Positions 39,425 through 48,967 are shown, counted from the first letter of the stretch. The stretch is DNA of 64,000 bases from Methylobacterium sp. E-005 (GCF_022829725.1 NZ_JAKSYG010000030.1:1-64000), one strand, 5' to 3'. Notes: generated by a model not told the origin, from the sequence alone. Made by a program: numbers and translations.

Positions 39425-41161
39425 ATGGCCATCACCCTCCAGGCGCCGGACATCCGGGAACTGAAGCCCCGCATCACCGTCTTCGGCGTCGGCGGCGCCG
39501 GCGGCAACGCCGTCAACAACATGATCGAGTCGGGCCTGCTGGGCTGCGAATTCGTCGTGGCCAACACCGACGCCCAGGCGCTCACCTCCTCGAAGGCCGA
39601 GCGGGTGATTCAGATGGGCCTGGGCGTGACCCAGGGCCTCGGCGCCGGCTCGCACCCGGAGGTCGGCTCCGCCGCCGCCGACGAGGTGATCGACGAGATC
39701 CGCGACCAGCTCTCGGGCGCCCACATGTGCTTCATCACCGCCGGCATGGGCGGCGGCACCGGCACCGGCGCCGCCCCGGTCATCGCCCGGGCGGCCCGCG
39801 ACATGGGCATCCTGACGGTCGGCGTCGTGACCAAGCCGTTCCAGTTCGAGGGCGTCCGCCGGATGCGTACCGCCGAGTCCGGCATCCAGGAGCTGCAGGC
39901 TGCGGTCGACACCCTGATCGTCATCCCGAACCAGAACCTGTTCCGGGTCGCCAACGAGAAGACCACCTTCGCGGATGCCTTCGCGATGGCCGACCAGGTG
40001 CTCTACTCCGGCGTCGCCTGCATCACCGACCTGATGGTGAAGGAGGGTCTCATCAACCTCGACTTCGCCGACGTGCGGGCGATCATGCGCGGCATGGGCA
40101 AGGCCATGATGGGCACCGGCGAGGCATCGGGCGAGAAGCGCGCCAACCGCGCAGCCGAAGCCGCCATCGCCAACCCGCTGCTCGACGACGTCTCGATGAA
40201 GGGCGCCCGCGGTCTGCTGATCTCGATCACCGGCGGCTCCGACCTGACCCTGTACGAGCTCGATGAGGCCGCCACCCGCATCCGCGAGGAGGTCGATCAG
40301 GACGCCAACATCATCCTGGGCGCCACCTTCGACGAGAGCCTGGACGGAATCATCCGCGTGTCGGTGGTCGCCACCGGCATCGAGCCGGCCCTGATCTCGG
40401 CGAATTCGCCGAACAACCCGGCCATGGCCGAGACCGAGCAGCGTATCGCAGAGGTTGCCGAGCGCCTCCGCGCCGAGGCCCGCTCGCGCGCCGCCTCGCC
40501 GGTGCCGAGCATCCGCACCGAGTCGGTCGCCCCGGCCCCGGCGCCTGCTCCGGCCCCTGCGCCGCTCCAGGCCCCGGAGATGCGGGCCGAGCCGCTGATC
40601 AGCCGCGAGCCCGCCGCTCCGATGACCCGCGACGACGTCGTGCTCGCCCCGGTCCAGCCCCGGGCCGCAGCGCCCTTCGTCCCGCCGCCCGCGCCGCTGC
40701 CGGCCGAGCCCGCGCCGCAGTTCCAGGCCGGCCCGTTCGTACCGCCGCGTCCGGCCGCCCCGGGTGGCACGCCGCTGGCGCGCGCCCCGCGGATGCCGCA
40801 GATCCACGAGCTGCCGCCGATCGCCCAGAACCAGATCCTGGCGAACCGCGCCCAGGAAGAGTCGGCTCCGGAATCCAAGCGGACCTCGCTCCTCCGGCGG
40901 CTCGCCACGGTGGGCTTCGGCGGCCGGCGCGACGAGGTCGAGGGTGCTCCCGCGCCCCGGGCCAACCCGATCGCACCGCAGCCGCAGATGGCGCAGCCGC
41001 ATGTCCCCCCGGCTCCGCGCGCTCCGGCCGCGCCGTCGGTGCCGCAATACCGCCCGGCGCAGGGCAACCTCGACCCCCAGGGCCGCGTCGCGCCCCAGCC
41101 CCGGATGATGGACGACGACCAGCTGGAGATCCCGGCCTTCCTCCGCCGCCAGGCGAACTGA
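39425..41161 (+). CDS. ftsZ: Cell division GTPase FtsZ
   Basis: This 578-residue tubulin homologue polymerises into the Z-ring. GTP-binding motifs include [12 protein letters not shown] near the start and the tubulin signature GGGTGTG at 109-115; the polymerisation loop region ([20 protein letters not shown]) follows. Residues from about 350 to 565 are a Pro/Ala-rich disordered linker with PAPAPAPAP runs, much longer than in E. coli FtsZ (383 aa). The conserved C-terminal peptide [12 protein letters not shown] binds FtsA and other partners. A GAGAGG ribosome site precedes the ATG. Confidence 0.98.
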   Translation: MAITLQAPDIRELKPRITVFGVGGAGGNAVNNMIESGLLGCEFVVANTDAQALTSSKAERVIQMGLGVTQGLGAGSHPEVGSAAADEVIDEIRDQLSGAHMCFITAGMGGGTGTGAAPVIARAARDMGILTVGVVTKPFQFEGVRRMRTAESGIQELQAAVDTLIVIPNQNLFRVANEKTTFADAFAMADQVLYSGVACITDLMVKEGLINLDFADVRAIMRGMGKAMMGTGEASGEKRANRAAEAAIANPLLDDVSMKGARGLLISITGGSDLTLYELDEAATRIREEVDQDANIILGATFDESLDGIIRVSVVATGIEPALISANSPNNPAMAETEQRIAEVAERLRAEARSRAASPVPSIRTESVAPAPAPAPAPAPLQAPEMRAEPLISREPAAPMTRDDVVLAPVQPRAAAPFVPPPAPLPAEPAPQFQAGPFVPPRPAAPGGTPLARAPRMPQIHELPPIAQNQILANRAQEESAPESKRTSLLRRLATVGFGGRRDEVEGAPAPRANPIAPQPQMAQPHVPPAPRAPAAPSVPQYRPAQGNLDPQGRVAPQPRMMDDDQLEIPAFLRRQAN

Positions 41162-41188
41162 GGGACCTTCACAGTCTTACGTGAGTCG

Positions 41189-41214
41189 AGAGCCGGCGGG
41201 CGACCGCCGGCTCT
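41189..41214 (+). terminator. Terminator hairpin after ftsZ
   Basis: A perfect 11-base-pair stem (AGAGCCGGCGG / CCGCCGGCTCT) with a GCGA loop lies 27 bases after the ftsZ stop and is followed by TCGTGTTG. It is the best terminator in the division cluster and marks its end before lpxC. Confidence 0.75.
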
Positions 41215-41333
41215 TCGTGTTGCACAAGCACAACTTCAGGTTTTGTGCCTCGATCTGGCAACCGTGGTCTCGGGCAGCACGGCTGTGACGGGCGGGGATC
41301 CCTGGTGCATCCGTGACACAGATTGGCCGCCGG

Positions 41334-41348
41334 TTAGTCACGGGTTAA
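41334..41348 (+). promoter_or_regulatory. CtrA-type site upstream of lpxC
   Basis: The sequence TTAG-N7-TTAA differs at one base from the CtrA consensus TTAA-N7-TTAA. It lies in the 437-base non-coding region between ftsZ and lpxC, about 250 bases before the lpxC start. The rest of that gap shows no gene. CtrA control of envelope and division genes is established in alphaproteobacteria; this instance is inference. Confidence 0.5.
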
Positions 41349-41598
41349 CCACTTTTTAAGCCGTTGATCCCACAGCACTTTGTGTCGGTGAGACGACAAG
41401 CGTGTCTGTAACAGAGCGTAAGAATCCGTGATTTGGCTGCCCTGTGCGGTGCAGCTATAGAAGCACCGAGACCGACGAGACATGCATCGGGACACAACCT
41501 GATCGCGTGAGCAGGGGCATCAAGCAGCGGACGGATCAGTCAGTTTTTCCCATTCCCGGTCGGAATGGCGGAACCTGATCGCGGCCGGGGGCTAAGGA

Positions 41599-42546
41599 AT
41601 GCGAACGCTGAAACAGACGACCCTCAAAGGGCCGGCGACTCTTTCGGGGATCGGGGTCCATTCCGGGAACCCCGCCGAGATCACGCTCCGGCCCGCGCCC
41701 GCCAACCACGGCATTGCTTTCCTCCGCACCGGTACCCCCCACGGCAATGACCGCCTGATCAAGGCGCATCACGCCCTCGTTTCCGCGACCGAGCTCTGCA
41801 CCGTCCTCGGGGACGTCGAGACCGGCGCGGTAGCCACCGTCGAGCACCTGATGTCCGCCCTGTTCGGCCTGGGCGTCGACAACGCCCTGATCGAGATCGA
41901 CGGGCCCGAGATGCCCATCCTCGACGGCTCGGCGCTCCCCTTCGTCCAGGCGATCGATCAGGTCGGGATCGCCAGTTGCGGTACGCCCCGGCGCTGGCTC
42001 AAGGTCCTGCGCCACGTCCGGATCGAGGCGGGCCACGCCTTCGCCGAGCTCCGCCCGATCGACCGGGGCTTCCGCCTCGATGTCGAGATCGATTTCGAGA
42101 GCCCGGTGATCGGCCGCTCGCGCAAGGCGATGGACCTGTCGCCCGCCTCCTATCGCCGTGAGATCGCCGGCGCCCGCACCTTCGGGATGATGCGGGACGT
42201 GGAGCGCTACTGGAAGGCGGGCTTCGCCCTCGGCGCCTCCCTGGAGAACACCGTGGCGGTCGGCGAGACCGCGGTCGTCAATCCCGAGGGGCTTCGATTC
42301 CCGGACGAGTTCGTCCGGCACAAGATCCTCGACGCCATCGGCGACCTTGCCCTGGCCGGTCTGCCGATCCAGGGCGCGTACCGCTCCTTTTGCGGCGGCC
42401 ACCGGATGAATGTCGGCGTGCTCTCCGCGCTTCTGGCCGACCGGGCCAACTACGCGATCGTCGAGGCACAGGGTTCGCGTCGCGACACCGCCCTTTCTGA
42501 ACTCAGCGTCGGTCTGGGCATCGCCGCCTTCGCGGGCGACCTTTGA
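41599..42546 (+). CDS. lpxC: UDP-3-O-acyl-GlcNAc deacetylase LpxC
   Basis: This 315-residue zinc enzyme catalyses the committed step of lipid A synthesis. Zn ligands are His83 (VEHLMSAL), plus the His and Asp of FVRHKILDAIGDL. The catalytic general acid-base histidine lies in FCGGHRMN, and the N-terminal TLSGIGVHSG motif is present. The ATG follows an AAGGA site. Its position after ftsZ is conserved in many bacteria. The long upstream gap implies its own promoter. Confidence 0.97.
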   Translation: MRTLKQTTLKGPATLSGIGVHSGNPAEITLRPAPANHGIAFLRTGTPHGNDRLIKAHHALVSATELCTVLGDVETGAVATVEHLMSALFGLGVDNALIEIDGPEMPILDGSALPFVQAIDQVGIASCGTPRRWLKVLRHVRIEAGHAFAELRPIDRGFRLDVEIDFESPVIGRSRKAMDLSPASYRREIAGARTFGMMRDVERYWKAGFALGASLENTVAVGETAVVNPEGLRFPDEFVRHKILDAIGDLALAGLPIQGAYRSFCGGHRMNVGVLSALLADRANYAIVEAQGSRRDTALSELSVGLGIAAFAGDL

Positions 42547-42736
42547 CTAACAATCTGTGGTCCGCAAGCCACAGTCGGCAATCGTTCCAGCCCGCCTCAG
42601 CCTTGCCGCTTTCGTGCCCGAATCAAACGGCACGGTTTAACGGTCCGTGAACGGCGGGTACGGCCCGGCGGGTCGGATCCACGCACGCGATGGCATGACG
42701 GCGCGGGATGGCGCCGCTTCCGGGAAAGAGCGCCAG

Positions 42737-43618
42737 ATGCCTGTCACCATTCGTCACCGCCGGGCGGCGGCCTTCGCGGCCCCTCTCGTGGCCATCCTCG
42801 GCCTGGGCCTCGGCGGCTGCGACTTCGACCCGACCAATCTCTTCGCCGAGAAGTACAAGCCCGAAGTCGTGCCGGATGTCCCGGCCGACAAGCTCTACAG
42901 CGACGGCTTGGCCAAGCTCGAAGACAGCGACTACGAGGGCGCGGTCAAGAAATTCGATAGCCTGGACAAGCAGTACCAATATTCCGAATGGTCCCGGAAG
43001 GCGCTGCTGATGACCGCCTACGCCAATTACGAGGGCCAGAAGTACGACGACGCGATCAGCGCCTCGAAGCGCTACCTGCAGAGGCACCCGGCCAGCAAGG
43101 ATGCGGCCTACGCGCAGTACCTGATGGCGATGTCGAACTATAAGCAGATCCCGGATGTGACCCGCGATCAGGAACGCTCCGAGAAGGCGCTGGTGGCTCT
43201 TCAGGAACTCGTTCAGAAGTACCCGACCTCGGAATATGCCGTCGACGCGAAGGCGAAGATCCAGATCACCCGCGACCAGCTCGCCGGCAAGGAGATGGAA
43301 GTCGGGCGCTTCTATCTGGAGCGGCGCAACTTCCCGGCGGCGATCAACCGCTTCCGCGACGTGGTGTCCAAGTATCAGACGACCCGCCACGCCGAGGAGG
43401 CGCTGGAGCGCCTGACGGAAGCGTACTGGGCGCTCGGCATCGCCCAGGAGGCGCAGAACTCCGCCGCGGTGCTGGGGCACAATTTCCCCGAGAGCCCCTG
43501 GTATAAGGATGCGCACGCGCTCCTCGCCCAGAACGGTCTCGAACCGCGCGAGGAAAAGACTTCGTTTCTGTCGAAGATCTACCGGTCGGTCGCGGGCAAG
43601 ACCGCCTCGGCCGAGTAA
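42737..43618 (+). CDS. bamD: Outer membrane assembly lipoprotein BamD
   Basis: This 293-residue lipoprotein is part of the BAM complex that inserts beta-barrel proteins. It has a lipoprotein signal peptide with lipobox LGGC (acylated Cys28), then five or so TPR-like helical repeats (ADKLYSDGLAKLEDSDYEGAVKKFD; SEWSRKALLMTAYANYEGQKYDDAI; YPTSEYAVDAKAKI). The frame is open to 42647 but only the ATG at 42737 gives a proper signal peptide. lpxC-bamD-recN order is usual in Rhizobiales. Confidence 0.95.
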   Translation: MPVTIRHRRAAAFAAPLVAILGLGLGGCDFDPTNLFAEKYKPEVVPDVPADKLYSDGLAKLEDSDYEGAVKKFDSLDKQYQYSEWSRKALLMTAYANYEGQKYDDAISASKRYLQRHPASKDAAYAQYLMAMSNYKQIPDVTRDQERSEKALVALQELVQKYPTSEYAVDAKAKIQITRDQLAGKEMEVGRFYLERRNFPAAINRFRDVVSKYQTTRHAEEALERLTEAYWALGIAQEAQNSAAVLGHNFPESPWYKDAHALLAQNGLEPREEKTSFLSKIYRSVAGKTASAE

Positions 43619-44122
43619 GGACGCGTCAGGGCCGCGGTCCGGGTTTCCCACCGGCTTCAGCCCTGCGGCATGTCTCGCGCTATCCGCAAGGGCTCTGCCC
43701 CAGACCCGCGAAAGGTCTCGACCCAGCCCGTTTAAGGTCATTTGACCGCCTGCATGGGTCGCAGTCTATCGCGCCACCATATTGAAAGAGCGCCATCTCT
43801 GACCCTCCCCCCTTGTGGGGAGGGGTCAGAGGGGTGGGGTTGGTGTAGGATCGAGCCTCTTGGGGCCTTCTGCACAACCGCCAACTCCTCCCCACAAGGG
43901 GGAGGAGAGTGCGCTTGGCCCTTGTCTCGGTGGTCCTGCAAACACCGGAAAAGGGCCGGGGCTCGCCCTTTCGAAACCATGACGCGGCAAGGTCGCGACG
44001 GACAGATCAGGGCTCGGAGCGCTGGCCCCGGGCCTTTCCCGTTGTGCGGCGCATTTTTGGGGTGAATCGGCGCGGCGACGGCCTTATGTCTGCGGTCCCC
44101 TCCTGAGGAATGCACCCGCCGC
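43619..44122. repeat. Gene-free stretch with two repeat elements between bamD and recN
   Basis: No gene is supported here. One element (family D, about 43688-43735) reads AGGGCTCTGCCCCAG followed by ACCCGCGAAAGGTCTCGACC; its reverse complement recurs at 52385-52430. A second (family C, about 43799-43909) is an inverted repeat whose arms each hold a smaller hairpin: CCCCTTGTGGGGAGGGG at left and CTCCTCCCCACAAGGGGGAGGAG at right. The remaining bases up to recN must contain its promoter. Confidence 0.65.
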
Positions 44123-45796
44123 ATGCTGGCGCAGCTCGCGATCCGCGACATCGTTCTGATCGACCGCCTCGAACTGAATTTCCGCTCGGGCCTCAGCGTC
44201 CTGACTGGGGAGACGGGCGCGGGCAAATCGATCCTGCTCGACGCCTTTGCCCTGGCGCTCGGCGGCCGCGGCGACGGCCGGCTCGTCCGGCACGGGGAGG
44301 CGCAGGGTGTCGTGACCGCGGTGTTCGATCTGCCCCTCGACCATCCGGCGCGCCGGATCGCCGCCGAGGCCGAGATCGACACCGAAGGCGACCTGATTCT
44401 GCGCCGGACCCAGATGGCGGACGGCCGCACCCGCGCCTTCGTCAACGATCAGCCGGTGGGTGTCCAGGTGCTGCGCGCGATCGGCGCCGCCCTGGTGGAG
44501 ATCCATGGGCAGCACGACGACCGGGCCCTGGCCGATCCAGCCTCGCACCGGGCAATCCTCGACGCGTTCGGCGGCCTTCAAGGCCAGCTCACCAAGGTCG
44601 CGGCGGCCGCCCGGGCGGTCCGCAACGCCCGTTCCGACCTTGCCGAGCATCGCGCCCGCGTGGACGCGGCCCGCAAGGAGGCTGATTTTCTGCGCCACGC
44701 CGTGGACGAGCTGGCCGCTCTCGCGCCGCAGCCCGGCGAGGAAGCCCAGCTCGCCGAGCGCCGCAGCATCATGCAGCAATCGGAGAAGGTGGCGCGCGAG
44801 TTGAACGAGGCGTTGGACGCGGTGGGCGGCCCCCATTCCGGGGTCCCCCATCTTTCGGCCGCGCTGCGCAAGCTGGAGCGCCGCGCCGCACAGCTTCCGG
44901 CCCTGGTCGATCCCTGCGTCAACGCCCTCGACGCCGCGATGGTCGCCCTCGACGAAGCCCGCGCCGTGCTCGACGCCGCAGTGGCGGAGACGGAATTCGA
45001 TCCCCGCGATCTGGAGCGGGTCGAGGAGCGGCTGTTCGCCCTGCGGGCGGCGGCCCGCAAATACGACGTCGCGGCCGACGATCTCGCGGCGCTCGCCGAG
45101 CGCTATGCCGGGGACGTTGCGGCGATCGATGCCGGCGAGGCGGCGCTGGCAGGCCTGGAGCAGACGCTCGCCGGTGCCGAGGCCACCTATGCCGAGGCCG
45201 CCGAGAAGCTCAGCGCCGGCCGCCGCCGGGCCGCCAAGCAGCTCGACGCGGCCGTGAAGGCCGAACTGCCGCCCCTGAAGCTGGAGCGCGCGCGCTTCAT
45301 CACCGAGATCGTCACCGACCCCGAGTCGCGCGATCCGGCCGGCTCCGACCGGGTGGAGTTCTGGGCGCAGACCAATCCCGGCACCAAGCCGGGCCCGATG
45401 ATGAAGGTCGCGTCGGGCGGCGAGTTGTCGCGGTTCATGCTCGCTTTGAAGGTGGTGCTCGCCGACAAGGGCTCGGCGCCGACGCTGATCTTCGACGAGA
45501 TCGATACCGGCGTCGGCGGCGCCGTTGCCGACGCCATCGGCCTGCGCCTCGCTCGCCTCGCCGCTACGGTCCAGGTGGTCGCCGTCACCCATGCGCCGCA
45601 GGTCGCGGCGCGCGCCGAGACCCATTTCCTCATCGCCAAGGCGCCCGTGAAGGGGGCTGGCCGGGTCGCGACCCGCGTGGCCAGCCTGCCGGTCGCCGAG
45701 CGCCGGGAGGAGATCGCCCGGATGCTCGCGGGCGCCACGGTTACCGACGAGGCCCGGGCCGCGGCCGCGCGGCTCCTCCAGGGCGCCGACGGATGA
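44123..45796 (+). CDS. recN: DNA repair protein RecN (SMC-like ATPase)
   Basis: This 557-residue protein acts early in double-strand-break repair. The N-terminal ABC half has Walker A GETGAGKS (Lys35). A coiled-coil middle (about 155-345) is followed by the C-terminal signature KVASGGELSRFMLALK, Walker B LIFDEIDTGVGG and the D-loop/switch VTHAPQVAARA. The end is slightly shorter than in E. coli RecN. No LexA box was recognised upstream. Confidence 0.96.
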   Translation: MLAQLAIRDIVLIDRLELNFRSGLSVLTGETGAGKSILLDAFALALGGRGDGRLVRHGEAQGVVTAVFDLPLDHPARRIAAEAEIDTEGDLILRRTQMADGRTRAFVNDQPVGVQVLRAIGAALVEIHGQHDDRALADPASHRAILDAFGGLQGQLTKVAAAARAVRNARSDLAEHRARVDAARKEADFLRHAVDELAALAPQPGEEAQLAERRSIMQQSEKVARELNEALDAVGGPHSGVPHLSAALRKLERRAAQLPALVDPCVNALDAAMVALDEARAVLDAAVAETEFDPRDLERVEERLFALRAAARKYDVAADDLAALAERYAGDVAAIDAGEAALAGLEQTLAGAEATYAEAAEKLSAGRRRAAKQLDAAVKAELPPLKLERARFITEIVTDPESRDPAGSDRVEFWAQTNPGTKPGPMMKVASGGELSRFMLALKVVLADKGSAPTLIFDEIDTGVGGAVADAIGLRLARLAATVQVVAVTHAPQVAARAETHFLIAKAPVKGAGRVATRVASLPVAERREEIARMLAGATVTDEARAAAARLLQGADG

Positions 45797-45800
45797 GCTG

Positions 45801-45833
45801 CCTCCGCCGACAGGGGTGTCGGCTCGGCGGAGG
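45801..45833 (+). terminator. Stem-loop after recN
   Basis: The arms CCTCCGCCGA (45801-45810) and TCGGCGGAGG (45824-45833) form a ten-base-pair stem with a 13-base loop just after the recN stop. No T-run follows. It is a plausible 3'-end structure. Confidence 0.55.
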
Positions 45834-45895
45834 GCGCCCATCCCAATGCCGCCCCGACATCCTGTCCGATCCCAGCGGCCAAATGACAGGTAAGC

Positions 45896-45931
45896 TTAAC
45901 CGTGCGTTGACAGTAACCTTTCGTTAACCAT
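45896..45931 (+). promoter_or_regulatory. Clustered CtrA-like sites upstream of the NepR-like gene
   Basis: TTAA-N7-TTGA (45896-45910) departs from the CtrA consensus at one base. It is followed by TTAACCAT at 45924-45931 and another TTAACC near 45943. The cluster lies about 70-105 bases before the start of the 66-residue gene and is AT-rich compared with its surroundings. Confidence 0.5.
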
Positions 45932-46000
45932 TCCTGGTGACATTAACCACATCCCGGCACCGCAGCGGGTTTTTGGGCGGTCGTAGGGCGGAAGGGTACC

Positions 46001-46201
46001 ATGAAGCCGTCAGTCGTCGAATCCGATGCGCTGCTCGACTCGGGTCGGCCGCTGAGACGGGCGATCGATACGCGCCAGCTCGGTCTCTCGCTCCGCAGCG
46101 TCTACGAGGGCAGCGTCGACACGCAGCCGATCACCGATACCCACGTCGAACTGCTCCTGCGCCTGCGCCAGAAGGAACGGGAGCAGCGCCGGGCCGGCTA
46201 G
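46001..46201 (+). CDS. Small protein with a NepR-like anti-sigma motif
   Basis: This 66-residue protein contains LGLSLRSVYEGSV followed by ITDTHVELLLRL. It fits the NepR core pattern (hydrophobic-G-x-x-LR-x-x-Y-x-x-x-V ... D-x4-LL-x-x-L) with one extra residue in the middle. NepR proteins sequester the general-stress sigma factor EcfG until bound by PhyR. No phyR or ecfG is adjacent, so it would be a stand-alone paralogue; a chance resemblance is possible. The GGAAGGG ribosome site before the ATG supports translation. CtrA-like sites lie upstream. Confidence 0.6.
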   Translation: MKPSVVESDALLDSGRPLRRAIDTRQLGLSLRSVYEGSVDTQPITDTHVELLLRLRQKEREQRRAG

Positions 46202-46378
46202 GGCCCTCGCCGCCGAATAGGACGCCCATTCGGCGCACGCGCACGCGTTCCCGCTCGTATTGGAAACCGGTGCCGCCGGCTGAGCGGCAACAACCTGCGA
46301 TTTAGCAAGGACCTTTGCGAACGAAGCGTCGGCCTGACTACGCAACCCTTCCCCGACTCAGCGCGTCGTCATGGCACC

Positions 46379-46624
46379 TCACCAGCGGCGCGCTCCGGGG
46401 CGCCGACGATATTCGGCCGCTCGAATCAAGGTGAGCACCCGGTCGAGGTTGATCAGCAGATCGGCTTCGTCCCGCCGCGCCGCCGCAGCCGTATCCGGAT
46501 CGCTGCTGAACTTCTGGCGGGCCTGAGCGAGGGCCAGGGCGCGCTCCACGGCCTCCCGCTCCGCATGCAGGGCAAGCCAGCCGGGGTCGGTCTCCATCGC
46601 TGTATCGACGCTGTCGCCCCCCAC
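46379..46624 (-). CDS. Small helical protein, unknown function
   Basis: This 81-residue protein is predicted to be mostly helical (HAEREAVERALALAQARQKF; RRDEADLLINLDRVLTLIRAAEY) with a basic tail. No family was recognised. Two GTG starts are in frame. The one at 46633 is only one base from the GGAAGGA ribosome site, whereas the GTG at 46624 has a ten-base spacing and is chosen. The gene lies divergent from pstS, so its promoter region may overlap the Pho box region. Confidence 0.5.
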   Translation of the reverse strand: MGGDSVDTAMETDPGWLALHAEREAVERALALAQARQKFSSDPDTAAAARRDEADLLINLDRVLTLIRAAEYRRRPGARRW

Positions 46625-46703
46625 GGTTCTCACGTCCTTCCGGCTGCGTTGTCCACATGGAACGCACGAGACCCGTGAACCGTGCCGCAGAACCTGCGGC
46701 GCG

Positions 46704-46735
46704 ATGTCATGTCGGTGTCATCTCCCTGTCGTAAC
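46704..46735 (+). promoter_or_regulatory. Pho box upstream of pstS
   Basis: Three direct repeats with 11-base periodicity, TGTCAT (46705), TGTCAT (46716) and TGTCGT (46727), match the PhoB-binding Pho box (CTGTCAT repeated at 11-base spacing). The site lies about 120-150 bases before the pstS start codon. It predicts induction of pstSCAB-phoU-phoB by phosphate limitation. Confidence 0.8.
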
Positions 46736-46855
46736 CGCGCAGACATCGGGCGGCCGGCGCTGGGTCCTTCAAAAGACCGGCCGCGAGGCTCTGCCGCGGG
46801 CATGAGCATGCCGGCGGGGCGGTGCAGGCACTTGCCCGACGGCAACGGAGATTCC

Positions 46856-47896
46856 ATGAGACCCTTCGCTTACGCGCTCGCCGTCGGCCTCGCGACGGTA
46901 CAGCTGGCGTCCGCGGCGCTGGCCGCCGACATCACCGGGGCCGGGGCCACGTTCCCCTTCCCGGTCTATTCGAAATGGGCCGAGGCCTACCGGAAGGAAA
47001 CCGGCTCCGGGCTCAACTACCAGTCGATCGGATCCGGCGGCGGGATCAAGCAGATCCAGGCCAAGACGGTCGATTTCGGCGCCACCGACGCGCCGCTGAA
47101 GGGTGAGCAGCTCGACAAGGACGGCCTCGTCCAGTTCCCGACGGTTATGGGCGGCGTGGTTCCCGTGGTGAATATCGCCGGCGTCGAGCCGGGCAAGCTC
47201 AAGCTCACCGGCGACGTGCTGGCCGACATCTACGCCGGCAAGATCGCGAAATGGACCGATCCGCGGATCGCCAAGCTGAATGAGGGCCTGAAGCTGCCCG
47301 AGACCAACATCACCCCGGTCTACCGGTCCGACGCTTCGGGCACGACCAACATCTTCACGACCTACCTGTCCCAGGTTTCGGACGGCTGGAAGAAGGAATA
47401 CGGCGCGGCCACGACGATCTCCTGGCCGGTTGGTCAGGGCGGCAAGGGCAACGAGGGCGTGACCGCCACCGTGAAGCAGGTGCCGAACTCCATCGGCTAC
47501 GTCGAATCGGCCTACGCCAAGCAGAACAAGCTCGCCTACACTTTGCTCCAGAACAAGGCCGGCAAGTTCCCGCAGCCGGACGACAAGGCCTTCCAGGCGG
47601 CGGCCGCCAGCGCGGACTGGAAGGCGGCGCCGGGCTTCGGCATCTCGCTGACCAACCAAGCGGGCGATGATGCGTGGCCGATCACGGCGGCGACCTTCAT
47701 CCTGCTCCGTAAGGATCCGGCTGATCCGGCCAAGGCCGCCGCTGTGCTCAAGTTCTTCGACTGGGCCTACAAGAACGGCGACAAACTTGCCTCCGATCTC
47801 GACTACGTTCCGCTGCCCGACAACGTCGTTTCACTGATCCACGACGAGTGGAAGAACGTGAAGGACAAGGACGGAAAGCCCGTCTTCAACATGTGA
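46856..47896 (+). CDS. pstS: Phosphate ABC transporter substrate-binding protein PstS
   Basis: This 346-residue periplasmic protein captures phosphate for the Pst transporter. A signal peptide ends near residue 23 (ALA-ADITGAGATFPFP). Phosphate-binding segments are GAGATFP, IGSGGGIKQI, DFGATDAPL, VYRSDASGTTNIFT and GGKGNEGV. The frame starts upstream, but the ATG at 46856 has a GGAG site and gives a clean signal peptide. The Pho box precedes it and a hairpin follows. Confidence 0.97.
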   Translation: MRPFAYALAVGLATVQLASAALAADITGAGATFPFPVYSKWAEAYRKETGSGLNYQSIGSGGGIKQIQAKTVDFGATDAPLKGEQLDKDGLVQFPTVMGGVVPVVNIAGVEPGKLKLTGDVLADIYAGKIAKWTDPRIAKLNEGLKLPETNITPVYRSDASGTTNIFTTYLSQVSDGWKKEYGAATTISWPVGQGGKGNEGVTATVKQVPNSIGYVESAYAKQNKLAYTLLQNKAGKFPQPDDKAFQAAAASADWKAAPGFGISLTNQAGDDAWPITAATFILLRKDPADPAKAAAVLKFFDWAYKNGDKLASDLDYVPLPDNVVSLIHDEWKNVKDKDGKPVFNM

Positions 47897-47904
47897 GCCG
47901 GGAC

Positions 47905-47928
47905 GGGAGGAGGCTTTGGCCTCCTCCC
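47905..47928 (+). terminator. Hairpin between pstS and pstC
   Basis: A ten-base-pair stem (GGGAGGAGGC / GCCTCCTCCC) with a TTTG loop follows the pstS stop by eight bases. No T-run follows. Such intergenic hairpins are known to raise the level of the binding-protein mRNA over the permease genes. Confidence 0.6.
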
Positions 47929-47981
47929 TCGCTTCTGGGATCGTGCCGCGCTACCACGCCATCCTTCGCAGAGAACCGCGG

Positions 47982-48959
47982 ATGCCCGCTTTGACTGAAA
48001 CGATTGCTCTCGGCCAAACCCGTATGGCTGCGGCGCGGAAGGGTCCGAGCCGGAACATGGATGCCCTGTTCCGCGGCTGCGCCTACGGCGCAGCGCTCCT
48101 GGTGCTGACCGTCCTCGTGGGGATCATCGGCTCCATCGTGTATGGCGGCCTGCCGGCCTTCCGGGAGTTCGGCCTGGGCTTCCTGACGTCGAGCGCCTGG
48201 AACGTCGGGACCGAACAGTACGGCGCCCTCGTGGCCGTCATCGGAACGGTCACCTCCGCGCTCCTGGCCCTCGTCATCGGTGTCCCGATCTCGCTCGGCA
48301 TCGCGATCTACCTGACGCAGCTCTGTCCGGGCTGGGCGCGCAAGCCGGTCGCGATGACGATCGAACTGTTGGCCGCGGTGCCGAGCATCATCTACGGGAT
48401 GTGGGGGCTGTTCATCTTCGCCCCGCTCTTCGCCCGCTTCATCGAGATCCCGGTCTCCAACGTCGTCGAGGGTCTGCCGATCGTCGGGACCGTGCTGTAT
48501 GCCCGCATCCCGTCGGGCGTCGGCGTGCTCACCGCCGGCATCATCCTGGCGATCATGATCGTGCCGTTCGTCGCCTCGGTCGCCCGCGACATGCTCGACC
48601 AGATCCCGACGATCCTGCGCGAGAGCGCCTACGGGGTCGGCTGCACCACCTGGGAGGTGACGCGCTTCGTCCTGATCCGGCATGCCTCGGTGTCGATCAT
48701 CGGTGCGATCATGCTCGGCCTCGGCCGGGCGCTGGGCGAGACGATGGCGGTGACCTTCGTGGTCGGCAACGCCAACCGCCTCTCGGCCTCGATCTTCGAT
48801 CCCGGCTCGACCATCGCGTCCCGGATCGCCAATGAATTCAACGAGGCGGATGGCATGCAGCTCAACGCCCTGATGGCGCTCGGCTGCATCCTGTTCGTCA
48901 TCACTTTCATCGTCCTGATCGTCGCGCGCATCCTGACGTCGCGCGTGCGGGTTGGTTGA
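47982..48959 (+). CDS. pstC: Phosphate ABC transporter permease PstC
   Basis: This 325-residue inner-membrane permease has six helices and the binding-protein-dependent transport loop ([50 protein letters not shown]). It forms the channel with PstA. The frame is open to 47916, but those residues are unlike the family; the ATG at 47982 is preferred though its ribosome site is weak. Confidence 0.95.
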   Translation: MPALTETIALGQTRMAAARKGPSRNMDALFRGCAYGAALLVLTVLVGIIGSIVYGGLPAFREFGLGFLTSSAWNVGTEQYGALVAVIGTVTSALLALVIGVPISLGIAIYLTQLCPGWARKPVAMTIELLAAVPSIIYGMWGLFIFAPLFARFIEIPVSNVVEGLPIVGTVLYARIPSGVGVLTAGIILAIMIVPFVASVARDMLDQIPTILRESAYGVGCTTWEVTRFVLIRHASVSIIGAIMLGLGRALGETMAVTFVVGNANRLSASIFDPGSTIASRIANEFNEADGMQLNALMALGCILFVITFIVLIVARILTSRVRVG

Positions 48960-48967
48960 GGATCCCC

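Noticed and set aside
42553-42576. Inverted repeat CTGTGG...CCACAG after lpxC as a terminator
   Set aside because: Only six base pairs and no T-run, too weak to list as a terminator.
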